DNA from: Ferruginibacter sp.
GTDB lineage: Bacteria; Bacteroidota; Bacteroidia; Chitinophagales; Chitinophagaceae
Assembly (NCBI GenBank): GCA_030655145.1
Contig: JAURWD010000083.1
Location: 1-60,559 of the forward strand
DNA: 60,559 nt
Reading direction: 5' to 3'
How positions within the stretch are numbered: the first letter of the stretch is position 1; each line of letters starts with the position of its first letter. A program made the translations under genes and the position numbers. The notes under the pieces were generated by a model, which saw only the letters and a list, made by a program, of their open reading frames with translations, was not told the DNA's origin and ran no database searches. Of the stretch, positions 8,166-18,835 are shown piece after piece.

Positions 8166-10184
8166 ATGCAATTCAATAGAAAAGATCTTTCCGACGAAAA
8201 CCTTCTCGACTTATATAAATCATTGCTCTTACCCCGGATGATCGAAGAGAAAATGCTGGTCTTACTTCGCCAGGGAAAAATTTCAAAATGGTTCAGTGGC
8301 ATCGGCCAGGAAGCCATTTCAGTTGGTGCTACCCTTGCGCTGGAAGAAGATGAATGGATCATGCCATTGCATCGCAACCTTGGGGTCTTCACCTCGCGGG
8401 ATATGCCGCTACATAAATTGTTTAAGCAATGGCAGGGCAGTCGCGATGGCTATAGTAAGGGACGTGAACGCAGCTTTCATTTTGGAAATAAAGAACATCA
8501 TATCTGCGGAATGATCTCGCATCTTGGTCCGCAACTCGCGATCGCCGATGGCGTCGCATTGGCGCATAAGCTTAAGGGTGAGCAGAAGGTTTCCCTCGCA
8601 TTCACCGGCGACGGTGGTACCAGTGAAGGTGATTTTCATGAAGCCTTGAATGTGGCAGCAGTTTGGGACCTGCCCGTAATTTTTGTGATCGAAAATAATG
8701 GGTACGGATTAAGTACCCCCGTGAGCGAACAGTATCGATGTTTCAGCCTGGTTGAAAGGGCGAAGGGTTACGGCATGGAGGGTGTGCGCATAGATGGAAA
8801 TAATATTTTAACCGTGTATGAAACCATCCGCGGTATCCGGGACTATTGCATCAAAAATCAAAAGCCGTATCTCGTTGAATGTATGACCTTCCGCATGCGT
8901 GGGCATGAAGAAGCCAGCGGCGTAAAATATGTCCCCAAACATCTTTTTGACCTTTGGGAACAAAAAGATCCGGTTGTGACCTTTGAGAAATTTTTGGTCG
9001 AACAAGCTGTACTCACGGAGCAAACTATTACGGCTATACGCAGTGAAACGCGTGAACACATCGAGGCCGAGTTGCGCCTTGCTTATGATTCCCAGGTGAT
9101 AGTTCCCAATACTTTAGAAGAAGTCAACGACGTGTATGCGCAAAAAGAAATAGTCGCTGGCGCGAAGGCGATCCCACAACTGAATGGTGTAGAGTCGGCG
9201 CACGAAGAAGGTTTCGAAACCACGGAGAAAAGATTCATCGAAGGAATTCGTGAAGGGCTTATCCAGAGTATGGAGCTGCACAGCAACCTGGTATTGATGG
9301 GACAGGACATTGCGGAATATGGAGGCGCATTTAAAATAACGGAAGGGTTAATGGAAACCTTTGGCAAACCGCGGGTGCGCAATACGCCTATTTGCGAAAG
9401 TGCGATCGTGGGTGCCTGTCTTGGTATGGCATTAGAAGGCCATAAAACGGTGATGGAAATGCAGTTCGCGGATTTTGTTACCGTTGGTTTTAACCAGGTG
9501 GTAAACAACCTGGCAAAGCTCCACTACCGGTGGGGGCACCACGCCGATACGGTAATTCGTATGCCAACAGGTGGTGGCGTAGGCGCCGGGCCGTTTCATA
9601 GCCAGAGTAACGAAGCCTGGTTTGTGCATACCCCAGGATTAAAAGTTGTTTATCCCTCAACACCGATGGATGCAAAGGGATTGCTGATCGCCGCCATCAA
9701 TGATCCAAACCCGGTTTTATACTTCGAACACAAGGCGCTCTATCGTAGCATCAGTGGCCCGGTCCCGGCTGGGTATTACGAGACACCGATTGGAAAAGCA
9801 AGACTTGTTCAGGACGGTGATGATCTCACGATCATTTCCTATGGCGCTGGTGTTCATTGGGCGCTGGATTATGCAAAGAACCATCCGAATCTTTCCCTGT
9901 ACATCCTCGACCTGCGCACATTGTTGCCTTTGGATTATGAGGCCATTCGTGCTGCTGTGCAGGCAACGGGCAAAGTGATCGTTCTGCATGAGGACACACT
10001 GACTGGTGGTATCGGGGGCGAGATCGCCGCATGGATCGGCGAGAATTGTTTTGAGCACCTTGACGCACCCGTCTTGCGTTGCGCTTCTCTTGATACACCG
10101 ATTCCTTTCAACCTGGAGCTGGAGAAAAATTTTATGGCCTATAGCCGATTAGATGAAATGGTCGAGAAGCTGTCTAATTATTAA
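8166..10184 (+). CDS. 2-oxoisovalerate-type dehydrogenase E1, alpha and beta subunits fused
   Basis: ThDP-binding GDGGTSEGDFHEALN...ENNGYG alpha half; GQDIAEYGGAFKITEGL...FADFVTVGFNQVVNNLAKLHYRWG beta half in one ORF. Confidence 0.92.
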   Translation: MQFNRKDLSDENLLDLYKSLLLPRMIEEKMLVLLRQGKISKWFSGIGQEAISVGATLALEEDEWIMPLHRNLGVFTSRDMPLHKLFKQWQGSRDGYSKGRERSFHFGNKEHHICGMISHLGPQLAIADGVALAHKLKGEQKVSLAFTGDGGTSEGDFHEALNVAAVWDLPVIFVIENNGYGLSTPVSEQYRCFSLVERAKGYGMEGVRIDGNNILTVYETIRGIRDYCIKNQKPYLVECMTFRMRGHEEASGVKYVPKHLFDLWEQKDPVVTFEKFLVEQAVLTEQTITAIRSETREHIEAELRLAYDSQVIVPNTLEEVNDVYAQKEIVAGAKAIPQLNGVESAHEEGFETTEKRFIEGIREGLIQSMELHSNLVLMGQDIAEYGGAFKITEGLMETFGKPRVRNTPICESAIVGACLGMALEGHKTVMEMQFADFVTVGFNQVVNNLAKLHYRWGHHADTVIRMPTGGGVGAGPFHSQSNEAWFVHTPGLKVVYPSTPMDAKGLLIAAINDPNPVLYFEHKALYRSISGPVPAGYYETPIGKARLVQDGDDLTIISYGAGVHWALDYAKNHPNLSLYILDLRTLLPLDYEAIRAAVQATGKVIVLHEDTLTGGIGGEIAAWIGENCFEHLDAPVLRCASLDTPIPFNLELEKNFMAYSRLDEMVEKLSNY

Positions 10185-10546
10185 GTGTTGATTTTTTTTG
10201 TACTACTCCCGCGATTTATTCGGCCTATCGTTCCCTATGCCGGACTCGTAACCTGTCGGGATGTCAGTTAATTTTATTCCTACCAGGTATCCTGGTTTTC
10301 CATCCTTGCTACATTCGAATTTTAGCCCGGTTATCTCTGCGAAAGAAGCTGGTGTTGTTGGCAATCCGTCTACCTCCGCCCGCTAATAATAGTGTCGCTG
10401 CATGCCCTTGATATACACGCGGCTTCCACTATTTTTCCTGCCCTATTTGATTTACGTAACGCAACTCCTATCTTTCTGCTTCTGATCCTTCCTGCGAAAG
10501 CCAGCTTTCATTTTGCCTTTATTTATCCACTTCCAAACTCAATAAC

Positions 10547-11914
10547 ATGGACCAGCATTTCACAGGGATTTCCGGAGCCGCACCTGTAAGTCAGCGCGAA
10601 CGTATTGTGATCATTGACAGTCTGCGCGGTATTGCCCTCCTTGGCATTTTACTCATGAATATTCCCTACTTCGCACTACCTATGCCCGGCGTTGATAACC
10701 TCGCGGTTAATAACGAGATCGGCACCGTCAACGGAAAAACCTGGTATGGCATCAACTGGTTTCTTGAAGGATCCCAACGGGCGATTTTTTCAATGCTTTT
10801 TGGCGCAGGTATCATCTTATTCCTAACCCGCCTGGAAAAAAGAGTCGAAGGATTAATGACCGCGGAATATTTTATTCGCCGGCAATTGTGGTTGCTGATA
10901 TTCGGGTTGGTAAATGCCTTTGTGTTGTTGTGGCCCGGCGACATACTTTTTGAGTACGCGATCATTGGCATCATTGCTTTTGCTTTCCGGAGGCTCTCTG
11001 CAAAACACCTGCTGCTGGCGGCGTTCGGTTGCATGGTGTTAATGACAGCCAGGGAGAATCTTGATCTCTCCCGCCGCAAGGCGATGGTTGCAAAGGGTGA
11101 AGCGATCGCCCGACTTGATACCTCCGCCATAAAATTAACTGAAGTGCAACGGGAAGAATTAGGGGCAATGACAGCATTCAAGGAGCGATCAACAATTGAA
11201 AGTCAGCGTAAGGAAAATCAGAAAACCCTAAGGGCAGTTAGCGGCAGTTACGGGCAGGTATACACGCACCTAAGCGATGTGAGTGCTTTTTGGGAATTCC
11301 ATCACACTTACTATGGCCTTTGGGATGTGTTGTTATTTATGTTCATCGGTATGGCGTTTTTTAAGAATGGTGTTTTGACTGGCGATGCTCCCACGAAGTC
11401 TTACTGGATGTTATTTATTGTTGGTATGGGTGCAGGATTGGTGATCTCTTATTTCCGGTTAGCGCCGTTATTTAAGACGAACTTCAACAGCTTTGATTAT
11501 GTAAGGACAATTCCTTTCGAGTATTACGAGATCTCAAGAACCTTCCGCTCGCTGGGCATTTTCGGCTTTATCATGTTGCTGTATAAATCCGGTTTCTTTA
11601 ACTGGCTCTTCAAACTTATGCAGCCAGTTGGCCAGATGGCGTTTACAAATTACCTCATGCAATCGTTGATCTGCGCCTGCTATTTTTATGGCTTTGGATT
11701 TGGCATGTTTGGCAAACTGCAACGCTTTGAGATCTACTATGTGGTTGCGGCGATCTGGATCGTTGAGATCGCGTGGAGCCATGCCTGGCTGCGGTTCTTT
11801 CGCTTCGGTCCGCTGGAGTGGCTTTGGAGAAGCCTGACCTACTGGAAACTTCAACCGATGAAAAAAACGAGCCCGGCTCCGACAGCGATTGAGGATGTTG
11901 CCATTGCCGGATAG
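10547..11914 (+). CDS. DUF418 domain membrane protein
   Basis: RIVIIDSLRGIALLGILLMNIP N-terminus and GPLEWLWRSLTYWK C-terminus typical of DUF418. Confidence 0.88.
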   Translation: MDQHFTGISGAAPVSQRERIVIIDSLRGIALLGILLMNIPYFALPMPGVDNLAVNNEIGTVNGKTWYGINWFLEGSQRAIFSMLFGAGIILFLTRLEKRVEGLMTAEYFIRRQLWLLIFGLVNAFVLLWPGDILFEYAIIGIIAFAFRRLSAKHLLLAAFGCMVLMTARENLDLSRRKAMVAKGEAIARLDTSAIKLTEVQREELGAMTAFKERSTIESQRKENQKTLRAVSGSYGQVYTHLSDVSAFWEFHHTYYGLWDVLLFMFIGMAFFKNGVLTGDAPTKSYWMLFIVGMGAGLVISYFRLAPLFKTNFNSFDYVRTIPFEYYEISRTFRSLGIFGFIMLLYKSGFFNWLFKLMQPVGQMAFTNYLMQSLICACYFYGFGFGMFGKLQRFEIYYVVAAIWIVEIAWSHAWLRFFRFGPLEWLWRSLTYWKLQPMKKTSPAPTAIEDVAIAG

Positions 11915-12204
11915 AAATGCGATCACTGAATAATTTTGCAACTGCTATAAGCTCAAATTAATATTGCCTGCGAAGTATTTCTATTTTGAAACTCCAGCAG
12001 CTGGTGGGTGCGACCATGTCCGTCTACAAATTCGAGAGCCAGGTATTTTTTAATTTTTCCGAAGATAACGGGGGCAGCTAACGCTAACCGTGACGATCAT
12101 GTCCTGGAATAAAACCTGTCTCATCCAAGCCCAAAAAAAGCCTCGCCGGGGAATTTGCCCGGTAATAAATCATTACCTTTCTTTTCCATCAACCCAATCA
12201 CATT

Positions 12205-13764
12205 ATGCAAAATAAATTACAGTCCCTCCTCATAGGGTACCTGTTGATATCCGGCGTGTATGCGCAGGAGAAAGTCGATATCAGCGCCATTGATAAGATC
12301 AAAAAAGAAGGGCTGCAGAATTCTAAGGTCATGGATATTGCTTTTCAATTGACCGACGTTGCCGGTTCACGACTGACCAACTCACCCGGATATTTTCGTG
12401 CCGCAAACTGGGCACGCGCCGAGATGACAAAATGGGGCCTCACAAGCGCGGCATTGGAGCCCTGGGGCGACTTTGGTAAAGGTTGGGAACTTAAAAAATC
12501 TTACATCGCTTTGACAGCGCCGTATTACCGTCCGCTGATCGGTTATCCAAAAACCTGGACGAAAGGAACCGGTGGCTTAAAGAGTGCCGATGTTTTGTTG
12601 ATCAAGGCCGCTGACTCTGCTGCCCTGGAAACATATCGCGGCAAACTTAATGGCAAGGTATTGTTGCTTTACCGCACCGATACGCTGAAGCAAACTTTTA
12701 TTACTGACGCCACCCGTCGTACAGATGATGAGTTGGAAAAAATGGCCAGCGCCCAACCACCGGCCCCACTGGACACTGCAGAATTGCGGCGTAGGCGTGC
12801 ACAATTCGGTGGCCGCGGTGGTATGAACATCGCTACCCGCCTGCGGGATATGGCTGCAAAGGAAGGCGCAGTTGCCCTGCTCAGTATGAGTCCCCGCGGT
12901 CATGACGGAACCTTGTTTGTGCAAGGTGGTGGCGCCTACGGCGGAAAAGATCCTGAAAATGTATTGGACATTATGATTGCTATGGAAGATTATATGAGTC
13001 TTGTTCGCCTTGCCGCCGCCGGCCAGGCGGTGAAACTAGATGTGGATGTGGAAACGGCGTTCAACGATAAAGACCTGAAAGGATACAATGTGATTGCAGA
13101 GCTGAAGGGAACCGACCTGGCAAATGAGATCGTTATGCTCGGGGGGCACCTGGATAGCTGGCAAGGCGCTACAGGTGCAACAGATAATGCGGCAGGATCT
13201 GCAGTGATGATGGAGGCAATGCGCATATTAAAAACCAGTGGACTGCGCCCAAGACGTACCATCCGCATAGCGCTTTGGAGTGGTGAAGAACAGGGATTGC
13301 TGGGGTCACGCGGGTATGTAAAAGCGCATTTCGCCGATCCGGCAAATATGCAGTTGAAAGATGAACATGGTAAACTGTCTGCCTACTTTAACCTTGATAA
13401 TGGTACCGGTAAAATTCGCGGGGTTTACCTGCAGGGTAACGAGCAGGTAAAGCCGATCTTTTCAAAATGGCTTGAACCATTTTATGAGCTGGGTGCAAAA
13501 ACCGTCACCATCTCAAATACGGGCGGTACCGATCACCTGGCATTCGATGCAGTGGGCATTCCCGGCTTCCAGTTTATACAGGATGAAATTGAATACAATA
13601 CCCGCACGCACCATACCAATATGGATAGCTATGATCACCTTATCGCCGCTGATCTTACCCAGGCTGCAACGATCGTTGCGGCATTTGTGTACAATGCAGC
13701 CACCAGGGATGAAAAGCTGCCGCGCAAAGAATTGCCAAAGGCAAGGGGTGAAGGACAACGATAA
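12205..13764 (+). CDS. Secreted M28 family metallopeptidase with inserted PA-like domain
   Basis: GGHLDSWQGATGATDNAAGSAVMMEA, WSGEEQGLLGSRGYV, HTNMDSYDHL; signal peptide. Confidence 0.92.
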   Translation: MQNKLQSLLIGYLLISGVYAQEKVDISAIDKIKKEGLQNSKVMDIAFQLTDVAGSRLTNSPGYFRAANWARAEMTKWGLTSAALEPWGDFGKGWELKKSYIALTAPYYRPLIGYPKTWTKGTGGLKSADVLLIKAADSAALETYRGKLNGKVLLLYRTDTLKQTFITDATRRTDDELEKMASAQPPAPLDTAELRRRRAQFGGRGGMNIATRLRDMAAKEGAVALLSMSPRGHDGTLFVQGGGAYGGKDPENVLDIMIAMEDYMSLVRLAAAGQAVKLDVDVETAFNDKDLKGYNVIAELKGTDLANEIVMLGGHLDSWQGATGATDNAAGSAVMMEAMRILKTSGLRPRRTIRIALWSGEEQGLLGSRGYVKAHFADPANMQLKDEHGKLSAYFNLDNGTGKIRGVYLQGNEQVKPIFSKWLEPFYELGAKTVTISNTGGTDHLAFDAVGIPGFQFIQDEIEYNTRTHHTNMDSYDHLIAADLTQAATIVAAFVYNAATRDEKLPRKELPKARGEGQR

Positions 13765-13785
13765 GCGCATAAGGAAAAACTTTAC

Positions 13786-13807
13786 AGGAGCTTCGGCTCC
13801 TTTTTTT
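13786..13807 (+). terminator. Intrinsic terminator after M28 peptidase
   Basis: AGGAGC-TTCG-GCTCCT followed by T tract. Confidence 0.8.
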
Positions 13808-13866
13808 ATGCACATACTTTCGCGAATTTTCGGGCATCATTTTTTCAGCAACTATAAAAAAACAAT

Positions 13867-14559
13867 ATGCAGTTAAGTACCGAGGTTCGTTGGTTTTTCA
13901 AGGGGGGAGATGAACTTGCCGCCATTCTCAATTGGTTTGAAAGCTTCGGACAAAGATTGACGCCGGCAAATTTCGAACGGGCTGATTTTTATCTCCTGTT
14001 ACCAGGCATCAACAACCTCGGCTTGAAGATCCGGGAACCAAGGCAGGCCGATGGCGATGGCTGGTCAGGTAGGTTGGAAGCAAAAGTCTTAACCCGGGAC
14101 CTTGGCGCATTACAATTAGAAAATGGCTCTGTCGGTAATGGCAACCAATGGGCAAAATTCAGTTTCCAGGTTAAAGAAGGAGATGAAACATTGAATGCCG
14201 TGTTGAACAGTTTTTTATTACCGAAGATTAATTCTGCAGAACGAAATCATTGGATAAAGATGGAAAAGAATCGCTTACTCGTGTTCTATGACCAACAGCA
14301 CAAATCTTTTTCAGCCGATGGGGTGAAGATTAAAGAAGGCTGTGGGATTGAACTCACCGCGATCCGCATCCACGAACAGTTAGACTATAGTTTTGCCTTC
14401 GAAAGTTTTTCTTCAAGCGGCCAACAGGAAGAAAATTTTTTCGAAGCGTTGAATGTATTTTTCAGCGAAGTGCAACTTCCCCCATTTCAAGGGAACCGGT
14501 CATTTGGCTATCCATCCTTTTTGCTGGAGAAAATTCCACCGACAACATTAAATGGCTGA
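13867..14559 (+). CDS. Uncharacterised protein, ~230 aa
   Basis: Well-formed ORF followed by an overlapping co-directional gene; no recognised domain. Confidence 0.7.
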   Translation: MQLSTEVRWFFKGGDELAAILNWFESFGQRLTPANFERADFYLLLPGINNLGLKIREPRQADGDGWSGRLEAKVLTRDLGALQLENGSVGNGNQWAKFSFQVKEGDETLNAVLNSFLLPKINSAERNHWIKMEKNRLLVFYDQQHKSFSADGVKIKEGCGIELTAIRIHEQLDYSFAFESFSSSGQQEENFFEALNVFFSEVQLPPFQGNRSFGYPSFLLEKIPPTTLNG

Positions 14560-14800
14560 CCCCATGCCGTCGACCGTGATCGCACATAAGCAATATTTTC
14601 CCGAAACAGGAACATTACGCATCGTGTTTGTCTCGGGGCTTGTGTATGATTACAAAAACGTACCTGCGGAGGTTTACGAGCAATTTCATGCGGCTTTTTC
14701 GAAGGGAACCTTTTTCAACTCCCATATCAAACCAAATTATGCGTTTGTGAAAGTCGACCCTGCTTCGCAATCATCAAATGAACTAAAACAAAAAAAATGA
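14552..14800 (+). CDS. KTSC domain protein
   Basis: FPETGTLRIVFVSGLVYDYKNVPAEVYEQFHAAFSKGTFFNSHIKPNYAF; ATGGCTGA overlap with the upstream gene. Confidence 0.85.
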   Translation: MADPMPSTVIAHKQYFPETGTLRIVFVSGLVYDYKNVPAEVYEQFHAAFSKGTFFNSHIKPNYAFVKVDPASQSSNELKQKK

Positions 14801-14816
14801 CCGCCAACAGCGGTCA
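14798..14816 (-). terminator. Terminator between convergent KTSC and ggt-like genes
   Basis: TGACCGC-CAACA-GCGGTCA; poly-A on + strand gives a T tract on the minus strand. Confidence 0.75.
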
Positions 14817-14858
14817 CTTCAGATAACTTTTTTGCCAGGTCTTGACGCCAGTTATTTC

Positions 14859-16829
14859 TTACCAGCCAATTCCATAATCCTGCCCATTGTTGGAGCTGCC
14901 ACCCCAAAAGCTGCCATGTTTCCAATCGAAGTAAATAGCATTGATCGGGCCACTGGTCCTGTCTTCAAAACTTAAGGTATATCCCATTTCTTTTAACCGG
15001 GTGCGGATGGCTTCCGGCGTTGTATCACCCAGTACAAGCGCACCCGGCTTAGGCAGCCGGTCGCTGAGTTTTGTGCCACCAAGCGAAAGCCACAATTGGT
15101 TGGTATTAATGTTTGCCGCTTCGCAGGCTTCCTGCACGGTCATGTTAAACTCAACCATATTTAGAAAGAACTGCAGAAGATTCTGATCCTGGGTGTCACC
15201 GCCCTGTACCGCAAAAGATAAAAAAGGTTTTCCATCTTTTAGGGCAAGCGTCGGCGTTAGTGTAACCCGTGGCCTTCGTCCGGGCGCAACAACATTAAAC
15301 GGGTTGATGACACTGTCCAATACAAAACTTTGCATCCGCTGGCTCATGCCGATACCTGTATTCCCGGCAATACAGGCCGGTAGCCATCCACCGCTTGGTG
15401 TAATTGAAACTACCCACCCATCTTTATCAGCAGCTTCCACCGAGGTGGTTCCGCGCCAAAGCCGATCCTGGTATGCTGCTGTCTCCACATCGTTTCCCGG
15501 GAGCTTAATTTCATCTGCCAGCATTGCCGTTTCGGCCGCAAGCAATCTTGCTTCTTTCGGCGCCAGGTTAAAAGATTGCTGATCATGTTTCGGTATTGGA
15601 CTCCCATTATTGGCAGTACTATCATTGATGGTTGCACGAAGTTTCAGCAGATTTGTCCAGGGATTCTGTTTGCCCTCGAACGGGTACGGATCACCCGGGC
15701 CGGCGCTTGCATTATTTTTATCCGGCGTGATGAGTGCTGCTCTTGATTTTGCATAGGCTTTACTTAGCAATCCCTCCATAGGTTCTGCCGGCGGGAAATA
15801 TGGATCGCCGTAATAAAAATCCCGGTCAGCAAAGGAAAGGCTCATTGTTTGATAAACTGTATTTATGTAATCCGCACTGTTATAACCCATTTTTTTCAGG
15901 TCAAAATTTTCCAGGATATTCAGTGCCTGCAAGAGCATCGGCCCCTGTGTCCATTGCTGTAATTTGTAAACGTCGATGCCTTTATAATTTACCTTCAGCG
16001 GTTCTTCTTCAATTGGTTTCCAATTTGCCAGGTCTTCCATGGTGATCAGTCCACCCTGCTCTTTTGATCCGCGTACAAATTCCCGGGCAATGTCTCCTTT
16101 ATAAAACCGGTCATTCGCTGCCATGATCGCCTGCTTACGGGTTTTCTTTTGTTTGATGGCCAGTCGTTCTGCTTCCACCATTTTTGTGAGCGTTTGCAAC
16201 AAATCTTTCTGAACAAAGATCTCACCGGCTTCCGGTGCGGAGCGCTTCTCACCGGTATGCGGTAAAAAAACTCTTGCGCTGTAGGGCCATTCGCTGATCA
16301 TCTTTTTATTCCGTTCCATCTGGTTTGCGGTCTGTGCCTCGATGGGATACCCGGCAGCGAGTTGCATGGCTGGAGCTAGAACCTGTTCCAGGCTCATCGT
16401 GCCATATTCGGCAAGCATATAACAAAGGCCTCCGGCTGTGCCGGGAGTGGTCGCTGCAAGTGGGCCATACTCGGGCGGAAAATTATATCCTTTGTCTTTG
16501 AAGAATTTTACTGTAGCTCCGGTTGGTGCAACACCGAGCGCATTGATGGCGATGACTTTTTTTGTTTTGGGGTTATAGATCAATGCCTGCGTTTCACCAC
16601 CCCAACTCAGCACATCCCACATGGTGCAGGTAGCAGCAAGCATGGCACAAGCCGCATCTACCGCGTTGCCGCCTTTTTGAAACACAATGCTGCCTGCTGT
16701 TGCGGCTAAGGGTTTACCGGTGATCGCCATCCAGTTCTTACCATGTAGCGGTGGCTTTTGTGTTCGTTGAGAAAAACTGAGGACTGAAAATAAAAGGGCG
16801 GGAAGGATCAGGAGGTTGGTCCGCTTCAT
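14859..16829 (-). CDS. Gamma-glutamyltransferase family protein
   Basis: GGNAVDAACAML, GTTSVEAADKDGWVVSITPSGG around the expected catalytic Thr, NTGIGMSQRMQSF; signal peptide. Confidence 0.88.
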   Translation of the reverse strand: MKRTNLLILPALLFSVLSFSQRTQKPPLHGKNWMAITGKPLAATAGSIVFQKGGNAVDAACAMLAATCTMWDVLSWGGETQALIYNPKTKKVIAINALGVAPTGATVKFFKDKGYNFPPEYGPLAATTPGTAGGLCYMLAEYGTMSLEQVLAPAMQLAAGYPIEAQTANQMERNKKMISEWPYSARVFLPHTGEKRSAPEAGEIFVQKDLLQTLTKMVEAERLAIKQKKTRKQAIMAANDRFYKGDIAREFVRGSKEQGGLITMEDLANWKPIEEEPLKVNYKGIDVYKLQQWTQGPMLLQALNILENFDLKKMGYNSADYINTVYQTMSLSFADRDFYYGDPYFPPAEPMEGLLSKAYAKSRAALITPDKNNASAGPGDPYPFEGKQNPWTNLLKLRATINDSTANNGSPIPKHDQQSFNLAPKEARLLAAETAMLADEIKLPGNDVETAAYQDRLWRGTTSVEAADKDGWVVSITPSGGWLPACIAGNTGIGMSQRMQSFVLDSVINPFNVVAPGRRPRVTLTPTLALKDGKPFLSFAVQGGDTQDQNLLQFFLNMVEFNMTVQEACEAANINTNQLWLSLGGTKLSDRLPKPGALVLGDTTPEAIRTRLKEMGYTLSFEDRTSGPINAIYFDWKHGSFWGGSSNNGQDYGIGW

Positions 16830-17000
16830 AAAATATTTTTCTTAAAGTTAGGTAAAGAAAGAACAGCAAGATGAGTGCGGAGATTTCGCTTTTTCGAAAA
16901 GAGTCGTGGACCCAAAACCTCCCTGGTATATATTTCGAACCAGCTTTCAGTCAGCAAGGATTATGAGTTTTCGTTGTTTGATGAAGTTCAATTCACTCCA

Positions 17001-17037
17001 AAAAAAAGCAGGAAACATTTTTAGTTCCTGCTTTTTT
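17001..17037 (-). terminator. Terminator downstream of VOC gene
   Basis: AAAAAAAGCAGGAA ... TTCCTGCTTTTTT. Confidence 0.75.
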
Positions 17038-17068
17038 ATTCTTTCATCTTTCGACGATTGCAAACACC

Positions 17069-17560
17069 TTATTTGTTGTAAGCGGCTTCCAGGTCTGCAA
17101 TGATGATCTTTTTCATTTTCATCATCGCCTGCACAACATTTTGCGCCTTACGTGCATCTTTATCCTGCATCAATTCTATCAACCTCCGTGGAACGATCTG
17201 CCACGACAGGCCAAACTTATCTTTTAGCCAACCGCATTGACTTTCCTGCCCACCGGCCACCAATTTATTCCAATAGTTGTCTACTTCCTCCTGCGTTTCA
17301 CAATCAACAACAAAGGAGATGGCTTCGGTAAATTTAAAATGAGGTCCTCCATTCAAGGCCACAAACTGTTGCCCCTCCAGTTCAAACGCGGCAGTCATCA
17401 CAGACCCTTCCGGCCCGGGGCCGCCAGCGCCGTATCGCGTAACCCCCGAAATTTTTGAGTTGGGAAAAATAGATGTATACAGGTTCAGCGCTTCTTCAGC
17501 ATTGTTGTCGAACCACAGAAAAGGTTTGATCTTTTGCATCACGTTAATTTGGGTGTCCAT
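17069..17560 (-). CDS. VOC / PhnB-like (3-demethylubiquinone methyltransferase-like fold) protein
   Basis: IKPFLWFDNNAEEALNLYTSIFPNSKI...FKFTEAISFVVDCETQEEVDNYWNKL...CGWLKDKFGLSWQIVP. Confidence 0.9.
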   Translation of the reverse strand: MDTQINVMQKIKPFLWFDNNAEEALNLYTSIFPNSKISGVTRYGAGGPGPEGSVMTAAFELEGQQFVALNGGPHFKFTEAISFVVDCETQEEVDNYWNKLVAGGQESQCGWLKDKFGLSWQIVPRRLIELMQDKDARKAQNVVQAMMKMKKIIIADLEAAYNK

Positions 17561-17683
17561 AAAATTTGAGTACTCAAAGATCTCATGATTTGTAAACTTA
17601 TAACAGGTTGTTCACGACAATTTACATGGCTGTCCGCGACAATTTTTCTCCAGTCTTCCCAGGTAGCAATATGCGTAGAAAAG

Positions 17684-18835
17684 CTATGCCGGCTTACCAG
17701 GCTGCGCGGATAAGATCTTTTTCAAGAAGAGCAGCCCGCTCAAAGCTGCAATGATGGATGCCGCCAGGATGGCGATCTTTGCCTCATTTATAAGTTCCGC
17801 ATCTTCATAAGCGAGCAGCGTAATAAAGATCGACATGGTGAATCCAATTCCGCCCAGCATGGCAGCACCAAAAATGTGTTTCCACTTGAGATCAGCAGGT
17901 AAAGAACAAAGTCCGATCGCAGCACCCACACAGGAAAACAAGAAAATTCCGAGCGGTTTACCGATCACCAGGCCGGCGATGATGCCCAAACCTCCCGGCT
18001 TGCTTAACCCTTCGAGGGATTCCATTCCTATCGCGAAACCTGTATTCGCCATTGCAAACAGCGGAAGGATGAAAAAGGCTACCGGCTTGTGTAAACTTTG
18101 TTGTAGAATATAAGAGGTTGAACGCTCGTCTCCATCACCAAAGGGGATTGCAAACGCCAGCAAAACTCCGGTGATGGTGGCGTGAACTCCGGAGTTCAAC
18201 ATGAAATACCACATCGCAATTCCACCCAACAGGTATGGCACAAGGTTGCGCACTTTGAGGCGATTCAGTGCCAGTAACGAAGCGAAGATCGATAAGGAAA
18301 TAATGAGGTTCAGCCACACCAGGGTTTTCGTGTAGAAAATAGCAATGACGATGATGGCACCAAGATCATCTATCACGGCCAGGGCCGTGAGAAATATTTT
18401 GAGAGAGGTTGGCACTTTATTACCCAGCAAGGATAAGATGCCGATTGCAAAAGCAATGTCGGTAGCCATTGGAATGCCGGCACCAGGTTGTGTTTTAAGT
18501 CCATAGTTCACTACCAGGAAAATACCGGCCGGCACCAGGATACCACCAAGCGCACCAATGACCGGGAGTGAAGCGTTTTTTAAAGTGGATAATTCACCCT
18601 GGTAAATTTCTCGTTCGAGTTCCAGGCCGATGAGGAGAAAGAAGATGGTCATAAGCCCATCGTTGATCCAATGTGTAAGGCTGTGGCCACCAACATCCAT
18701 ATTCCAGAATTGAATGTACCCCTCACCAAACGTGCTGTTTGCAACCAGCAGCGAGACGGCGGTCATAATAACCAGGATGAAGCCCCCGGACTTTTCACTT
18801 TCAAAAAAGCCTGTAAAAAGTTTTGATAGGTTCAC
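17684..18835 (-). CDS. nhaA: Na+/H+ antiporter NhaA
   Basis: MTIFFLLIGLELEREIYQGEL, PMATDIAFAIGILSLLG, LALAVIDDLGAIIVIA-type core (TALAVIDDLGAIIVIAIFYT); GTG start. Confidence 0.95.
   Translation of the reverse strand: MNLSKLFTGFFESEKSGGFILVIMTAVSLLVANSTFGEGYIQFWNMDVGGHSLTHWINDGLMTIFFLLIGLELEREIYQGELSTLKNASLPVIGALGGILVPAGIFLVVNYGLKTQPGAGIPMATDIAFAIGILSLLGNKVPTSLKIFLTALAVIDDLGAIIVIAIFYTKTLVWLNLIISLSIFASLLALNRLKVRNLVPYLLGGIAMWYFMLNSGVHATITGVLLAFAIPFGDGDERSTSYILQQSLHKPVAFFILPLFAMANTGFAIGMESLEGLSKPGGLGIIAGLVIGKPLGIFLFSCVGAAIGLCSLPADLKWKHIFGAAMLGGIGFTMSIFITLLAYEDAELINEAKIAILAASIIAALSGLLFLKKILSAQPGKPA

Noticed and set aside
9083-9508. 141-aa minus ORF
   Set aside because: Antisense to the E1 fusion dehydrogenase; no recognisable protein features
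10392-10589. 65-aa ORF before the DUF418 gene
   Set aside because: Overlaps the DUF418 start in another frame and has no coding character
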